In this document: positions 1 through 7,342 of the stretch, one piece after another | How positions within the stretch are numbered: the stretch's first letter is position 1 | How the letters are laid out: every line of letters begins with the position of its first letter | NCBI RefSeq assembly: GCF_029457495.1 | Contig: NZ_CP120361.1 | Coordinates: forward strand, 3,364,001 to 3,428,000 | DNA length: 64,000 bases | Direction of reading: 5' to 3' | DNA from: Chelativorans sp. AA-79 | GTDB taxonomy: Bacteria; Pseudomonadota; Alphaproteobacteria; Rhizobiales; Rhizobiaceae | Made by a program: the position numbers and the translations under genes | Notes under the pieces: model-generated | What the model was told of the DNA's origin: nothing | Databases searched by the model: none | Seen by the model: only the letters and a program-made list of their open reading frames with translations

Positions 1-225
1 ATCGAGCGCAAGGGCGGCTCCTGGTCAGCCGAGGAAGAGGCCGCGTTCCGGAAACCGATCCTGGAAAAATACGAGCGCGAGGGCCACCCGCTCTATTCCT
101 CCGCCCGGCTCTGGGACGATGGCGTCGTCGACCCGGCAAAAACCCGCGAGGTCCTGGCGCTCAGCCTCTCGGCCGCCCTCAACGCGCCCGTCGAGGAAAC
201 GAAATTCGGTGTGTTCAGGATGTGA
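1..225 (+). CDS. mccB: 3-methylcrotonyl-CoA carboxylase carboxyltransferase (beta) subunit, C-terminal fragment
   Basis: Only the last 74 codons lie in the window; the frame is open at base 1 and ends with TGA at 223-225. The visible tail carries [20 protein letters not shown] and ends FGVFRM, which is the usual C-terminus of the carboxyltransferase subunit of 3-methylcrotonyl-CoA carboxylase. That subunit moves CO2 from carboxybiotin to 3-methylcrotonyl-CoA in leucine catabolism and works with the biotin carboxylase subunit (mccA), found here at 4220-6166 on the same strand. In many relatives the two genes are close together; here about 4 kb of unrelated genes lies between them. An acyl-CoA carboxylase with another substrate is possible but less likely. 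Confidence 0.85.
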   Translation: MERKGGSWSAEEEAAFRKPILEKYEREGHPLYSSARLWDDGVVDPAKTREVLALSLSAALNAPVEETKFGVFRM

Positions 226-241
226 GGCGGCGGGCGCCGCC

Positions 242-1222
242 TCAGCTCTTCTTCGCCGGTTCCCTGGTTGCCGGGCTCGCCTGCGCGCCCTTGTCCCACG
301 AGCTTCCGGCCGGTTTCGCCGCCGCCGGGCTGCCGCTCGTGCCGGTCGAGGCGCCGGACGAGGAAGCTGACGACCCCGTCTGCTTCTGCGTCTGCCTTTC
401 GGCTTCCCGTTCGCCGGCGCGGAACGCCTCGTTGGCCACGTTCTTCGCGCTTTCGGTGCCGCGGCTCATGGCTTCCTTCGCGCTCTCCTGGGCCTTTTCG
501 GCGTAGGGGCCGACATACTCTTCCTCTACCCTGGTGCGCGGCAGCATGGCGGCGATGGCAGCACCCACGGCCAGCCCGAGCGCGCCGACGATCAGCGGCT
601 CCTGGTCGAGCGTGTCGGAGAACATGCGCTGCGCGCGGCTTCCCGCATGGCGCGCCTGCGAGGAGGCGCGGCGCGCTGCCTCGGCGGTTCTCTCGCCGGC
701 ATGGCTGGCGCTCTCGGCGGCCGAGCCGGCGGCGGAGGAGACCTTCCCGCTCGCCGATGCATAGGCCGAGCTTGCCTTGCCGGTAGCGGAGCGCATCGCC
801 CCGCCGGCGCTTTCCTGCGAGCCCGTTTCCCCGGTTCCCGAAAGCCCCGCGCCCAGCGTGGGATCGCCGAGCCCCGGCGCGCCCTTCCAGACTTCGTCGG
901 AGGCGAGATCGCCGTCTGCCTGCCCGTCGGGGCGGGTGTAGGCGCCGGCCGTGTCGGCGAGGTCCCGGCTTTTCGGCCCGCCGCCCATGAAGAGCCAGGC
1001 AAGCCCCGCGCCCATCAGGGCCAGCGGCAGCGGGTTGTCCCTCACCTGCGTCTTCAGGTTGTTGAACGCCGTCGCGCCGTCGGAGTTCTTGAAGTAGTCG
1101 TTGAGGTCATCCATCATCCGCCCCGGCGTCATCCTGCTCTGGATCGCCTCTGCGGTCTGGATGATGCCGGCGCGCGCCGCCTCGGCCTCGCGCTCCAGCT
1201 CGGCTGCTGATTTGCCTGTCAT
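242..1222 (-). CDS. DUF3618 family protein, membrane-associated
   Basis: A 326-residue protein. The N-terminus (MTGKSAAELEREAEAARAGI, then QSRMTPGRMMDDLNDYFK) is the DUF3618 signature seen in alphaproteobacterial envelope/stress operons. A short hydrophobic segment follows near residue 60 (PLALMGAGLAWLFMGGG) and a second lies around residue 215-230 (VGALGLAVGAAIAAMLP). Between them is a long Ala/Ser/Gly-rich, low-complexity stretch resembling the KASSAYASASGK repeats of LEA-like stress proteins. The ATG overlaps the stop of the preceding gene (ATGA), so translation is probably coupled. It is the last gene of a four-gene operon behind an EcfG-type promoter. Function is unknown; a role in the envelope under stress is inferred from context. 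Confidence 0.8.
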   Translation of the reverse strand: MTGKSAAELEREAEAARAGIIQTAEAIQSRMTPGRMMDDLNDYFKNSDGATAFNNLKTQVRDNPLPLALMGAGLAWLFMGGGPKSRDLADTAGAYTRPDGQADGDLASDEVWKGAPGLGDPTLGAGLSGTGETGSQESAGGAMRSATGKASSAYASASGKVSSAAGSAAESASHAGERTAEAARRASSQARHAGSRAQRMFSDTLDQEPLIVGALGLAVGAAIAAMLPRTRVEEEYVGPYAEKAQESAKEAMSRGTESAKNVANEAFRAGEREAERQTQKQTGSSASSSGASTGTSGSPAAAKPAGSSWDKGAQASPATREPAKKS

Positions 1223-1614
1223 CGCATCTGATCCTTCACGGCCCGCGCATCGTCGCCAAGCTGGTGCTGCGTGCGCTCGGGCATAAGATTGGACTCGGAC
1301 ATGTTCGACGTGCCGATGCGCACGAGGATCACGCCCACGATGGCCACCACGACGCCGACGGCCAGCGAGGCCCACCTGGTGCCGAGGCCCATTTCGGCCA
1401 GCGCCACCACCAGCGCCTGAAGCAGAACGAGAAGGGCGGCCAGAAGGCAGATCGCGCCTGCGATCATCTCCACCAGGCCGTTCTTCACCTGCCCCACTTT
1501 CTCCGACATTTCGGTGCGCAGCAGCCGGAACTCCGCCTGCACGAGGCGCGTCGCGTTGTTCGCCAGGTCGGAGAAGAGCGTCGTGATGCCGCGCGGGTCT
1601 TCTCGGGTGCTCAT
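1219..1614 (-). CDS. phage holin family protein (PF07332-like), two-helix membrane protein
   Basis: A 131-residue protein with a charged amphipathic N-terminal half (FSDLANNATRLVQAEFRLLRT) followed by two hydrophobic helices at about residues 50-72 and 78-100. This arrangement fits the Phage_holin_3_6 / putative actinobacterial holin-X family, which in Rhizobiales is chromosomal and almost always sits beside a DUF3618 gene; it is not evidence of a prophage. The start overlaps the preceding gene by 4 bases and the stop overlaps the next start by 4 bases, so three genes are translationally coupled. Probably an inner-membrane stress protein; true function unknown. Confidence 0.8.
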   Translation of the reverse strand: MSTREDPRGITTLFSDLANNATRLVQAEFRLLRTEMSEKVGQVKNGLVEMIAGAICLLAALLVLLQALVVALAEMGLGTRWASLAVGVVVAIVGVILVRIGTSNMSESNLMPERTQHQLGDDARAVKDQMR

Positions 1615-2069
1615 CGTCCACCTCCCCTTCTGTTTCCGGCGTCACCGGACGAACCGTCGCCCATGCCGGTGCGCGCGAAACGGCCGAGCGCCATGCCCAC
1701 CAGCACCGAGCCGGCGATGAAGGCGGTCGGATTGCGCCGGCCGAAGTCGCGGACATCGTTGACGATGTCCTCCAGCCGCCTCTGGCCGAGCGTGCCGGAA
1801 AGCTCTTCCAGCCCGCCGGCCGCCTCGCCGAGAAGCCGCGCGGCGGGGCCTTCGTCCTTCTTCCTCAATTCGTCGCTGGCCGAGCGGATCGCCTCGGCGA
1901 AGCTGTGCAGGCTTTCGGATGTCCGGTGCTGCACCTCTTCCGCCTTCGCGCCCGCCTCGTGCCTCGCCTCGGAGCCAAATTCGGAGGCTTTCGAGCGCAG
2001 CGTGTCGGCGGTTTGGGATGCCGCACGGCCGGTTTCCGTCTGTTTGTCGTTTCTCGGTGTCGTCGCCAT
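1611..2069 (-). CDS. stress-operon protein with C-terminal membrane anchor
   Basis: A 152-residue protein. The first two thirds are charged and predicted coiled coil/amphipathic, with many Ala, Glu and Lys residues (SKASEFGSEARHEAGAKAEE); a single hydrophobic segment follows around residues 117-133 (AFIAGSVLVGMALGRF). Proteins of this form are annotated in rhizobia as hypothetical or nutrient-deprivation-induced and precede the holin-like and DUF3618 genes. It overlaps the holin-like gene by 4 bases and lies 9 bases after the 24-residue peptide gene. No catalytic motif is visible; a membrane-associated structural role under stress is an inference. Confidence 0.7.
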   Translation of the reverse strand: MATTPRNDKQTETGRAASQTADTLRSKASEFGSEARHEAGAKAEEVQHRTSESLHSFAEAIRSASDELRKKDEGPAARLLGEAAGGLEELSGTLGQRRLEDIVNDVRDFGRRNPTAFIAGSVLVGMALGRFARTGMGDGSSGDAGNRRGGGR

Positions 2070-2078
2070 CGCGCCCTC

Positions 2079-2153
2079 CTATGCCAAGCCGAGGAAGGAA
2101 AGGATCGCCAGGACGACGACAACGAGCCCGATCAGATAGATAATGGAATTCAT
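2079..2153 (-). CDS. 24-residue hydrophobic membrane peptide
   Basis: A very short gene, MNSIIYLIGLVVVVLAILSF plus four residues (GLGLA-like end: FLGLA), made of one transmembrane helix. It is supported by a good ribosome binding site (GGGAG, eight bases before the ATG), by its position as first gene of the stress operon directly behind a consensus EcfG promoter, and by the wide occurrence of near-identical peptides of this length in rhizobial genomes. It is nine bases upstream of the 152-residue gene. Such peptides are often missed by automatic annotation. Function unknown; a small stress-induced membrane protein is likely. Confidence 0.75.
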   Translation of the reverse strand: MNSIIYLIGLVVVVLAILSFLGLA

Positions 2154-2184
2154 TCGAGCTGCTCCCGGTGTTATGTATGCGTCT

Positions 2185-2209
2185 AACGACCGGGACCGGC
2201 CGCTGTTCC
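2185..2209 (-). promoter_or_regulatory. EcfG-type general stress response promoter
   Basis: Read on the minus strand, GGAAC (2209-2205) is followed by exactly 16 bases and CGTT (2188-2185). This matches the alphaproteobacterial EcfG (sigma-EcfG/RpoE2) consensus GGAAC-N16/17-CGTT with no mismatch. The -10 element is about 32 bases before the ATG of the 24-residue peptide, giving a short leader with a GGGAG ribosome binding site. It would drive the four-gene operon 2153-242. Confidence 0.8.
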
Positions 2210-2390
2210 CATGCGGCGGGAGAGGGCGCAAAAATTTGCGCGCCCCGACCCCCTCCGCGCCATCGTGAGCGCAGGCGGGCGGGCGCCGGGACACCTTCCG
2301 CATCTGGCCGGAGCTGATGCTGAAACTCGCGCGAGAGCGGCGAGCGTGACCCGCCGGCGAAACACGGACACCCCGCGAAGGAGGACCGCC

Positions 2391-3083
2391 ATGCCCGTCA
2401 CCGGCCGCATGCTTGCTGTCACCGGCGACATCACGAAGATCGAAGCCGACGCCATCGTGAACGCCGCCAACCGCTCGCTGCTCGGCGGCGGCGTGGACGG
2501 CGCGATCCACCGCGCCGCCGGCCCCGAGCTATTGGAGGAATGCCGCAGGCTCGGGGGCTGCCAGACGGGCGACGCGAAGATCACCAAAGCCTACCGGCTG
2601 CCTGCCCGCCACGTCATCCACACGGTCGGCCCGGTCTGGCACGGCGGCGGAGAAGGCGTAGCGGAACTGCTCGCCTCCTGCTACCGTCGCTCGCTGGAGC
2701 TGGCGCGTGACCATGGCTGCAAGTCCGTCGCCTTCCCGGCCATCTCCACCGGCGTCTACGGGTACGCGAAGGACGAGGCGGCGCGGATTGCGGTGCAGAC
2801 GGTGGCGGCGTTTCTGGAGGGGAATGAATTGCCGGAGAAGGTGATTCTCGTCGGGTTCGATGAGGAGACGACGCGGCGGTATGCGGGGGGTGTCTTCCTA
2901 CAGGTACCCCATCTCACTCCCCATTCACCAACCTCAACACCAGCTGGTGCACATTCCCCCCGTCGCTCATCTCCACCTTGTCGAACTCCCGGCTTTTCCG
3001 CCGCTGCTCCTGGGACAATTCGCCGAGCTTCTGCGTCAGCGCCTCGCGGATCTTCTTGCAGTCGGGGTCGTCCGAGGTCGTGA
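2391..3083 (+). CDS. macro-domain protein (O-acetyl-ADP-ribose deacetylase-like) with antisense tail
   Basis: Residues 1-170 are a macro domain of the YmdB/O-acetyl-ADP-ribose deacetylase type: [20 protein letters not shown] with a [13 protein letters not shown] loop, the TGDAKIT segment, HVIHTVGP and [17 protein letters not shown]. Such enzymes hydrolyse ADP-ribose esters produced by sirtuins or remove ADP-ribose from proteins. The start is set by AAGGAGG at 2379-2385. The family usually ends near residue 170-180; here the frame runs on for about 55 residues that are Pro/Ser/Arg rich and lie antisense to the convergent DUF922 gene (170-base overlap), so the natural stop seems to have been lost. 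A secretion signal is absent, so the protein is cytoplasmic. Confidence 0.85.
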   Translation: MPVTGRMLAVTGDITKIEADAIVNAANRSLLGGGVDGAIHRAAGPELLEECRRLGGCQTGDAKITKAYRLPARHVIHTVGPVWHGGGEGVAELLASCYRRSLELARDHGCKSVAFPAISTGVYGYAKDEAARIAVQTVAAFLEGNELPEKVILVGFDEETTRRYAGGVFLQVPHLTPHSPTSTPAGAHSPRRSSPPCRTPGFSAAAPGTIRRASASAPRGSSCSRGRPRS

Positions 3084-3498
3084 GCCCGACGGACACGGCC
3101 TCGATCTTCCTCACCATGTCGAGGATGATCTCGCCATGCACCCGCTCGTGCTTCTCGACGCCTGCGATGAAGGCCTCCCACAGCCGGCCCGTTTCGGGCG
3201 GCAGTTTTCCGGAGACTTTGGGCAGTCGGTAGGTGATGGTGAGGAAGGGCTTTGCGGAGGCGAGCACGCAGCCGCCGTTGCGGGGCTGGTAGTCGCGCGA
3301 CCATTTCAGGTCGAAATCCGTATAGGCGATCGCCCGGCCGACGCCCACCTTCGGCCCGTTTTCCCCGATCGAGCGGTAGAGCTCGATGCCGGTCTGGCCG
3401 GAGACGGGATAGGTCACGACCTTCTCGACCGGCTTCCAGTCGGCATGCGCCGCGCCCGCCAGGGCGGCAAGAAAAGCCGCGATCGTCAACACCCTCAT
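2914..3498 (-). CDS. DUF922 family predicted secreted Zn-dependent protease
   Basis: A 194-residue protein with a cleavable signal peptide ([19 protein letters not shown]). The mature part shows DUF922 features: a [17 protein letters not shown] segment and a HERVHG motif at about residue 117, reminiscent of the HExxH zinc site that gave the family its predicted secreted protease label. The HxxxH spacing (HERVH) is kept, but the glutamate follows the first histidine as in HExxH, so zinc binding is plausible. It is convergent with, and overlapped by, the macro-domain frame. The substrate and activity are not known. Confidence 0.75.
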   Translation of the reverse strand: MRVLTIAAFLAALAGAAHADWKPVEKVVTYPVSGQTGIELYRSIGENGPKVGVGRAIAYTDFDLKWSRDYQPRNGGCVLASAKPFLTITYRLPKVSGKLPPETGRLWEAFIAGVEKHERVHGEIILDMVRKIEAVSVGLTTSDDPDCKKIREALTQKLGELSQEQRRKSREFDKVEMSDGGNVHQLVLRLVNGE

Positions 3499-4219
3499 CC
3501 CTGCACCTCGCCGTCACGCCATGGGAAAAGCGTTAGGAGAAACGCCGCTCGCTTGCAACGCGCCGCTGTCCGAAGGCCCCAAGGCGGGGATGGAATTTGC
3601 CCCTCAGAATCTTTTCTGCAGCACCATCCCTTTGTTCCTGCTCGCCATTCGCTGTTTCGCCATTCGCTCATTCCAATTTTTTTCTCCCCACCTCTCCGGC
3701 CTCCCTTATTCTTTCCCCATCGCTCTCGCGGGAACCGGATGCGCACCGGGTGTTCGGGAGAGCGGCGGAAACCTCCCTCCCCCGGGATCGGAACCTGAGG
3801 ATCCGAGGGCCCGCGACAGGCCGGCGGTGCCGGGGCGGTGGGTGTGAGACGCCGTTTCCGGAAAAACGGATGCTGGGTGAGAGACGGCATCGCGGAAACC
3901 ACGGAGAAGCCGCTAGGGTTCTCCTTCGGCCCGGCAGAGACCACCCCCTTCATTGGGTGCAGCCGGGAAGGAGAAGGGTCCGAGTGATCGGCCGAGGTCG
4001 GGACAGACTCCGGCGGGGCGCGTTGGAAGCGCCTTAAAAAATTAATTGAGTGGCGTGGACAACGCGCCCCGCTTCCCAGGTTCTTTGACAATGGCCAGAC
4101 GCGAAAGCGGGCGTGGCGAGGATGAAGCGTGCCCGCCTGTTCCCAGCCCATGACGCCGCCCTCCCCGCGCGCTATAGATCGTGCAAATCACCGACCGTGC
4201 TCAGTGGACAGGAGGCCGG
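3499..4219. other. 720-base intergenic region without a credible gene
   Basis: This gap between the DUF922 gene and mccA contains only open frames of low quality (Pro/Arg-rich, no ribosome binding site). It holds short direct repeats of CCATTCGC around 3645-3675, a T-rich stretch near 3676-3690, and a strong stem-loop at 3919-3975. It ends with the mccA ribosome binding site. It may be a decayed or dispersed intergenic repeat, or carry a regulatory leader; no known riboswitch consensus was recognised. Confidence 0.5.
3919..3975. repeat. bulged stem-loop in the intergenic region
   Basis: TTCTCCTT (3919-3926) and CCCGGC (3930-3935) pair exactly with GCCGGG (3962-3967) and AAGGAGAA (3968-3975), leaving a three-base bulge. 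A further CACCC/GGGTG stem lies inside. The 14 outer base pairs plus the inner helix make it far stronger than chance for an untranslated gap. It could be an RNA element in the mccA leader or part of a palindromic intergenic repeat. Confidence 0.55.
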
Positions 4220-6166
4220 ATGTTCAGAAAGATCCTGATCGCCAATCGCGGCGAGATCGCCGTCCGCGTGATGCGGACGGCAGGCCGCATGGGGATCTCC
4301 ACCGTTGCCGTCTATTCCGATGCCGACGCGCGGGCCATGCACGCGGCCCTTGCCGACGAGGCCGTGCCTATCGGCGGGGCGGCCGCCGCCGACAGCTATC
4401 TGGACGGCGCGCGCATCATCGAGGCGGCGAAGACGGCCGGTGCCGAGGCGATCCATCCGGGCTACGGCTTCCTGTCCGAGAACCCGGATTTCGTGGAGGC
4501 GGTGGAGAAGGCCGGCCTCGTCTTCATCGGCCCCTCGGCGAAGGCCATCCGCGCCATGGGCCACAAGGACGCCGCCAAGCGACTGATGGAGAAGGCCGGC
4601 GTGCCCGTGGTGCCCGGCTATCACGGCGAGGCGCAGGAACTCGTGGTGCTCGCCACCAAGGCACGCGAGATCGGCTATCCCGTGCTGATCAAGGCGCGCG
4701 CGGGCGGCGGTGGCAAGGGCATGCGTCGCGTGGACGATCCCGACCAGTTCGCCGATGCGCTCGCCGCCGCCAGGCGCGAGGCCAAGGCCGCCTTCGGCGA
4801 TTCCCACGTGCTGGTGGAAAAGCTCGTCGAGACGCCCCGCCATATCGAGGTGCAGGTCTTCGGCGACCGGCACGGCAATGTCGTCCACCTGTTCGAGCGC
4901 GACTGTTCCGCCCAACGCCGCCATCAGAAGGTGATCGAGGAGGCCCCCGCCCCCGGCATGACCGCCGCCATGCGCGCGGCCATGACCCAGGCCGCCGTGA
5001 AAGCCGCGCTGGCGATCGGCTATCGCGGTGCCGGCACCGTCGAGTTCATCGTCGATGCCTCGAAGGGCCTGAAGCCCGACCGGTTCTGGTTCATGGAGAT
5101 GAACACCCGCCTGCAGGTGGAGCATCCCGTCACCGAGATGGTGACCGGCATCGACCTCGTGGAATGGCAGATCCGCGTCGCCGCCGGCGAGGCCCTGCCG
5201 CTCGCCCAGGAGGAGATCGGCCTTTCCGGCCACGCCTTCGAGGCGCGCATCTATGCCGAGGATCCCGCGCGCGACTTCCTGCCCGCCACCGGCACGCTGC
5301 ACCACCTGCGCTTCCCGGAGGATGTACCGGACGCCGCGATCCGCGTGGAGACCGGCGTGCGCGAGGGCGACGCCGTCTCGCCCTATTACGATCCCATGAT
5401 CGCCAAGCTCGTCGTCCACGCGGAAGACCGCGCGACGGCGCTCGCCGCCCTGGCAACGGCGCTGGATGAGACGGAGGTCGCAGGCGCAACCGTCAACACG
5501 CCCTTCCTGGCGCGGCTCGCGCGCGATCCGGATTTCGCCGCCGGCCGTCTCGATACCGGGCTCATCGCCCGGAGGCAGGCGACGCTCACCGCCCTGCCCG
5601 AGCCCGCGCCCCGCACGGCCGCCCTTGCCGCGCTCGCGGCCTCAGGCGCACGGTTCACGCCGGAGGCGCCCGATCCCTTCGACGCGATATCGGCCTACGG
5701 GCATTTCCACCCGCTCACCCACCGCCGCACGCTGCATCACGGCGAGCAGGCGCTGAGCTTCGCCATCACCGGCGACGGCCAGGGCCGCTTCGCCGTGCGG
5801 CGCGAGGGAGGGGACGCGGAGACTTTCCAGCTCTCCGCCGAGGCCACGCCGCGCATCGCCGCCTGGCCGGGTCACCTCACCGTCTTCGAGGGCGCGGCGA
5901 GCCACACGTTCCGCCTCGCCGACCCGCTCCTTCTCGCCGAGCACGATGCCGCCGGCGACAGCCTGCGCGCGCCGATGCCGGGGCTGGTCAAGCTCGTGCG
6001 GGCAGCCGCGGGCGAGGCCGTGAAGAAGGGCCAGCCTCTCCTCGTGCTGGAAGCCATGAAGATGGAGCACACCATCACCGCCCCCCATGACGGCGTGATC
6101 GCCGAGATCGCTTCCGAAGGCGCTCAGGTCAATGACGGGGCCGTACTGGTGCGGTTCGAGGCGTGA
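4220..6166 (+). CDS. mccA: 3-methylcrotonyl-CoA carboxylase biotin carboxylase/biotin carrier (alpha) subunit
   Basis: A 648-residue protein beginning MFRKILIANRGEIAVRVMRT, the biotin carboxylase N-terminus. ATP-grasp features follow: the glycine-rich KARAGGGGKGMR loop near residue 165, the HRHQKVIEEAPAP region and EMNTRLQVEHPVTE near residue 295. The C-terminus holds a biotinyl domain with EAMKMEH, biotin on Lys614. It carboxylates biotin with ATP and bicarbonate for transfer to 3-methylcrotonyl-CoA. Length and the C-terminal fusion fit MccA or PccA; MccA is preferred because the mccB end lies upstream on the same strand. Start chosen at the ATG after GGAGG (4211-4215). The stop is followed by a strong hairpin. 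Confidence 0.9.
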   Translation: MFRKILIANRGEIAVRVMRTAGRMGISTVAVYSDADARAMHAALADEAVPIGGAAAADSYLDGARIIEAAKTAGAEAIHPGYGFLSENPDFVEAVEKAGLVFIGPSAKAIRAMGHKDAAKRLMEKAGVPVVPGYHGEAQELVVLATKAREIGYPVLIKARAGGGGKGMRRVDDPDQFADALAAARREAKAAFGDSHVLVEKLVETPRHIEVQVFGDRHGNVVHLFERDCSAQRRHQKVIEEAPAPGMTAAMRAAMTQAAVKAALAIGYRGAGTVEFIVDASKGLKPDRFWFMEMNTRLQVEHPVTEMVTGIDLVEWQIRVAAGEALPLAQEEIGLSGHAFEARIYAEDPARDFLPATGTLHHLRFPEDVPDAAIRVETGVREGDAVSPYYDPMIAKLVVHAEDRATALAALATALDETEVAGATVNTPFLARLARDPDFAAGRLDTGLIARRQATLTALPEPAPRTAALAALAASGARFTPEAPDPFDAISAYGHFHPLTHRRTLHHGEQALSFAITGDGQGRFAVRREGGDAETFQLSAEATPRIAAWPGHLTVFEGAASHTFRLADPLLLAEHDAAGDSLRAPMPGLVKLVRAAAGEAVKKGQPLLVLEAMKMEHTITAPHDGVIAEIASEGAQVNDGAVLVRFEA

Positions 6167-6186
6167 GCCGACGGGACGAAAAGCAA

Positions 6187-6221
6187 AACGCCGCGGCGGC
6201 CCGTCCTGCCGCCACGGCGTT
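6187..6221 (-). terminator. hairpin terminator between convergent genes
   Basis: AACGCCG-CGGCGGC pairs with GCCGCC-A-CGGCGTT across a short loop. On the minus strand the stem is followed by TTTTGCTTTT, so it is a good intrinsic terminator for the Sel1 gene; the stem may also stop plus-strand transcription from mccA. Confidence 0.6.
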
Positions 6222-6269
6222 CCTTCGGCGCCCCCACCGGTGCGCCGCGCCCCTCACTTCCCCAGGAAT

Positions 6270-6536
6270 TCAGTGCATCGTCATCCATTCCCGCGCTTCG
6301 CGCAGCGCGCGGGCGATATCCGCCTTCGTCATGGTGGCCGCGAGCTCGGCGCGCATCCTGGCCGCGCTCGCCGATCCCTTGATGGCCGCGATGTTCAGCC
6401 ATTTGTGCGCGGCGACCAGGTCCACGTCGCAGTCGCGGCCGGTCGCATACATGATGCCGAGCTGGAAAAGAATGTCGGCCTGGGCGCCCGCGCCGATGGC
6501 GCCCGATTCAGCCTCATGAATGTTGAAACGTGCCAT
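6270..6536 (-). CDS. small Sel1-repeat protein
   Basis: An 88-residue cytoplasmic protein, MARFNIHEAESGAIGAGAQA at the start, containing one to two Sel1-like (TPR-related) helical repeats: ADILFQLGIMYATGRDCDVD then LVAAHKWLNIAAIKGSASAA. The pattern LG..Y..GR...DL..AHKWLN.AA..G matches the SLR consensus well. Such single-domain Sel1 proteins are common in Rhizobiales and have no assigned role; Sel1 repeats generally mediate protein contacts. It is monocistronic, transcribed away from DUF2147, and followed by a terminator hairpin. Confidence 0.8.
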   Translation of the reverse strand: MARFNIHEAESGAIGAGAQADILFQLGIMYATGRDCDVDLVAAHKWLNIAAIKGSASAARMRAELAATMTKADIARALREAREWMTMH

Positions 6537-6950
6537 AGTTCAAATGTCCCTGTTTCTCTTCCTGAGAGCAGCCCGCCATTTGTTCTTTTCGCGGTGCCTT
6601 CGATGGTTCGCAGAATGCCAGAGAGCCTTGAAACGGCCGTTAAGCGGCTTGATTAACGTGCGGAAAATAAAGCGAAAACAATCGGTAAACGGCCGGATTC
6701 CGTTAAGGATGGAATTGCCCGCAACGCTGCAGTTTCTTCTCCTTCGCGGAGCTAAAATGGTAAATTCCGAAGCAACCCTTTCCTAACCACGCCGGCAGCC
6801 GGCGATGAAGGACTGCCCCGCCCGCCCCGGTCTCCGGCGGCCTTCCCGCGGGGCAGGTCCCTGTCTTCCAAGCGGGCCAAAGTCGGTTTACTCTTACGTG
6901 CGCGTCATAGGCGGAGAACCGTCCGCCTGGCGGTCACAGGGAGGAGAACG
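6537..6950. other. divergent intergenic region, 414 bases
   Basis: This gap separates the divergent Sel1 and DUF2147 genes and should hold both promoters. It is more AT-rich than its surroundings (6620-6790), with several TTAA motifs (for example near 6640 and 6652) at spacings that do not fit the CtrA consensus, and one GATTC (GANTC) near 6697. No gene or RNA was recognised. Confidence 0.5.
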
Positions 6951-7292
6951 ATGCTGAAACCGATGCTTGCGGCGAGCCTTCTGCTCGCCGCCACCGGGGC
7001 GGCCTTTGCCGATCCGATCGAAGGGCAATGGAGAACCCGCTCCGGCAGCACGGCGGAGATCGCCGATTGCGGCGGCGCCTATTGCATCACCATGAAGACG
7101 GGGCCGCATGCGGGAAAAGAGATCGGCCGTTTCAGCGCCGCGGGCGGCGGGAGCTATACGGGTACGGTGACGGATCCCGCCAGCGACAAGACCTACAAGG
7201 GCAAAGGCAGCCTCGACGGCAATTCCTTCAGGATGGGCGGCTGCGTGCTCGGCGGCCTGATCTGCCGCAACGAGACCTGGACGCGCATGTAG
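6951..7292 (+). CDS. DUF2147 family secreted protein
   Basis: A 113-residue protein with a signal peptide cleaved after about residue 20 (SLLLAATGAAFA then DPIEG). The mature part follows the DUF2147 pattern: GQWRTRSGSTAEIADCGGAY, then small beta-strand segments and the C-terminal GCVLGGLICRNETWTRM. The family is expected to form a small lipocalin-like beta barrel in the periplasm; four cysteines here could form two disulfides. The start is fixed by GGGAGGAG (6939-6946) five bases before ATG. It ends against a strong hairpin shared with the convergent glutathione transferase gene. Molecular role unknown. Confidence 0.85.
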   Translation: MLKPMLAASLLLAATGAAFADPIEGQWRTRSGSTAEIADCGGAYCITMKTGPHAGKEIGRFSAAGGGSYTGTVTDPASDKTYKGKGSLDGNSFRMGGCVLGGLICRNETWTRM

Positions 7293-7301
7293 CCGCAAGG
7301 G

Positions 7302-7330
7302 CGAAGGGCGGGCCCGCGCCCGCCCCTTCG
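7302..7330. terminator. GC-rich hairpin between convergent genes
   Basis: GAAGGGCGGGC pairs with GCCCGCCCCTTC (one extra C) across a CCGC loop, lying between the stops of DUF2147 and the glutathione transferase gene. No T-run follows, so it is a probable bidirectional stopper rather than a classical intrinsic terminator. Confidence 0.5.
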
Positions 7331-7342
7331 TCGGATGCGCGT

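Noticed and set aside
1219..1614. Holin-family protein as evidence of a prophage near the left end
   Set aside because: This family is a normal chromosomal stress-operon member beside DUF3618 genes in Rhizobiales, and no phage genes are near.
3731..3752. EcfG promoter before mccA (GGAAC ... TGTT)
   Set aside because: Spacing of 15 and a mismatched -10 element; nearly 500 bases from the gene.
3740..3990. Glycine or other riboswitch in the mccA upstream gap, suggested by CGGGAGAGCGGCGG and CCTCAGG-like words
   Set aside because: The words do not occur in the order or on the strand required by the glycine riboswitch, and no TPP, cobalamin or SAM-II core was found.
3495..4151. A 218-residue minus-strand frame over the intergenic gap
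   Set aside because: Pro/Arg/Ser-rich composition, no ribosome binding site, covers the hairpin and low-complexity DNA; most likely non-coding.
6630..6670. CtrA box before the Sel1 gene (TTAA ... TTAAC)
   Set aside because: Spacing is nine bases, not seven.
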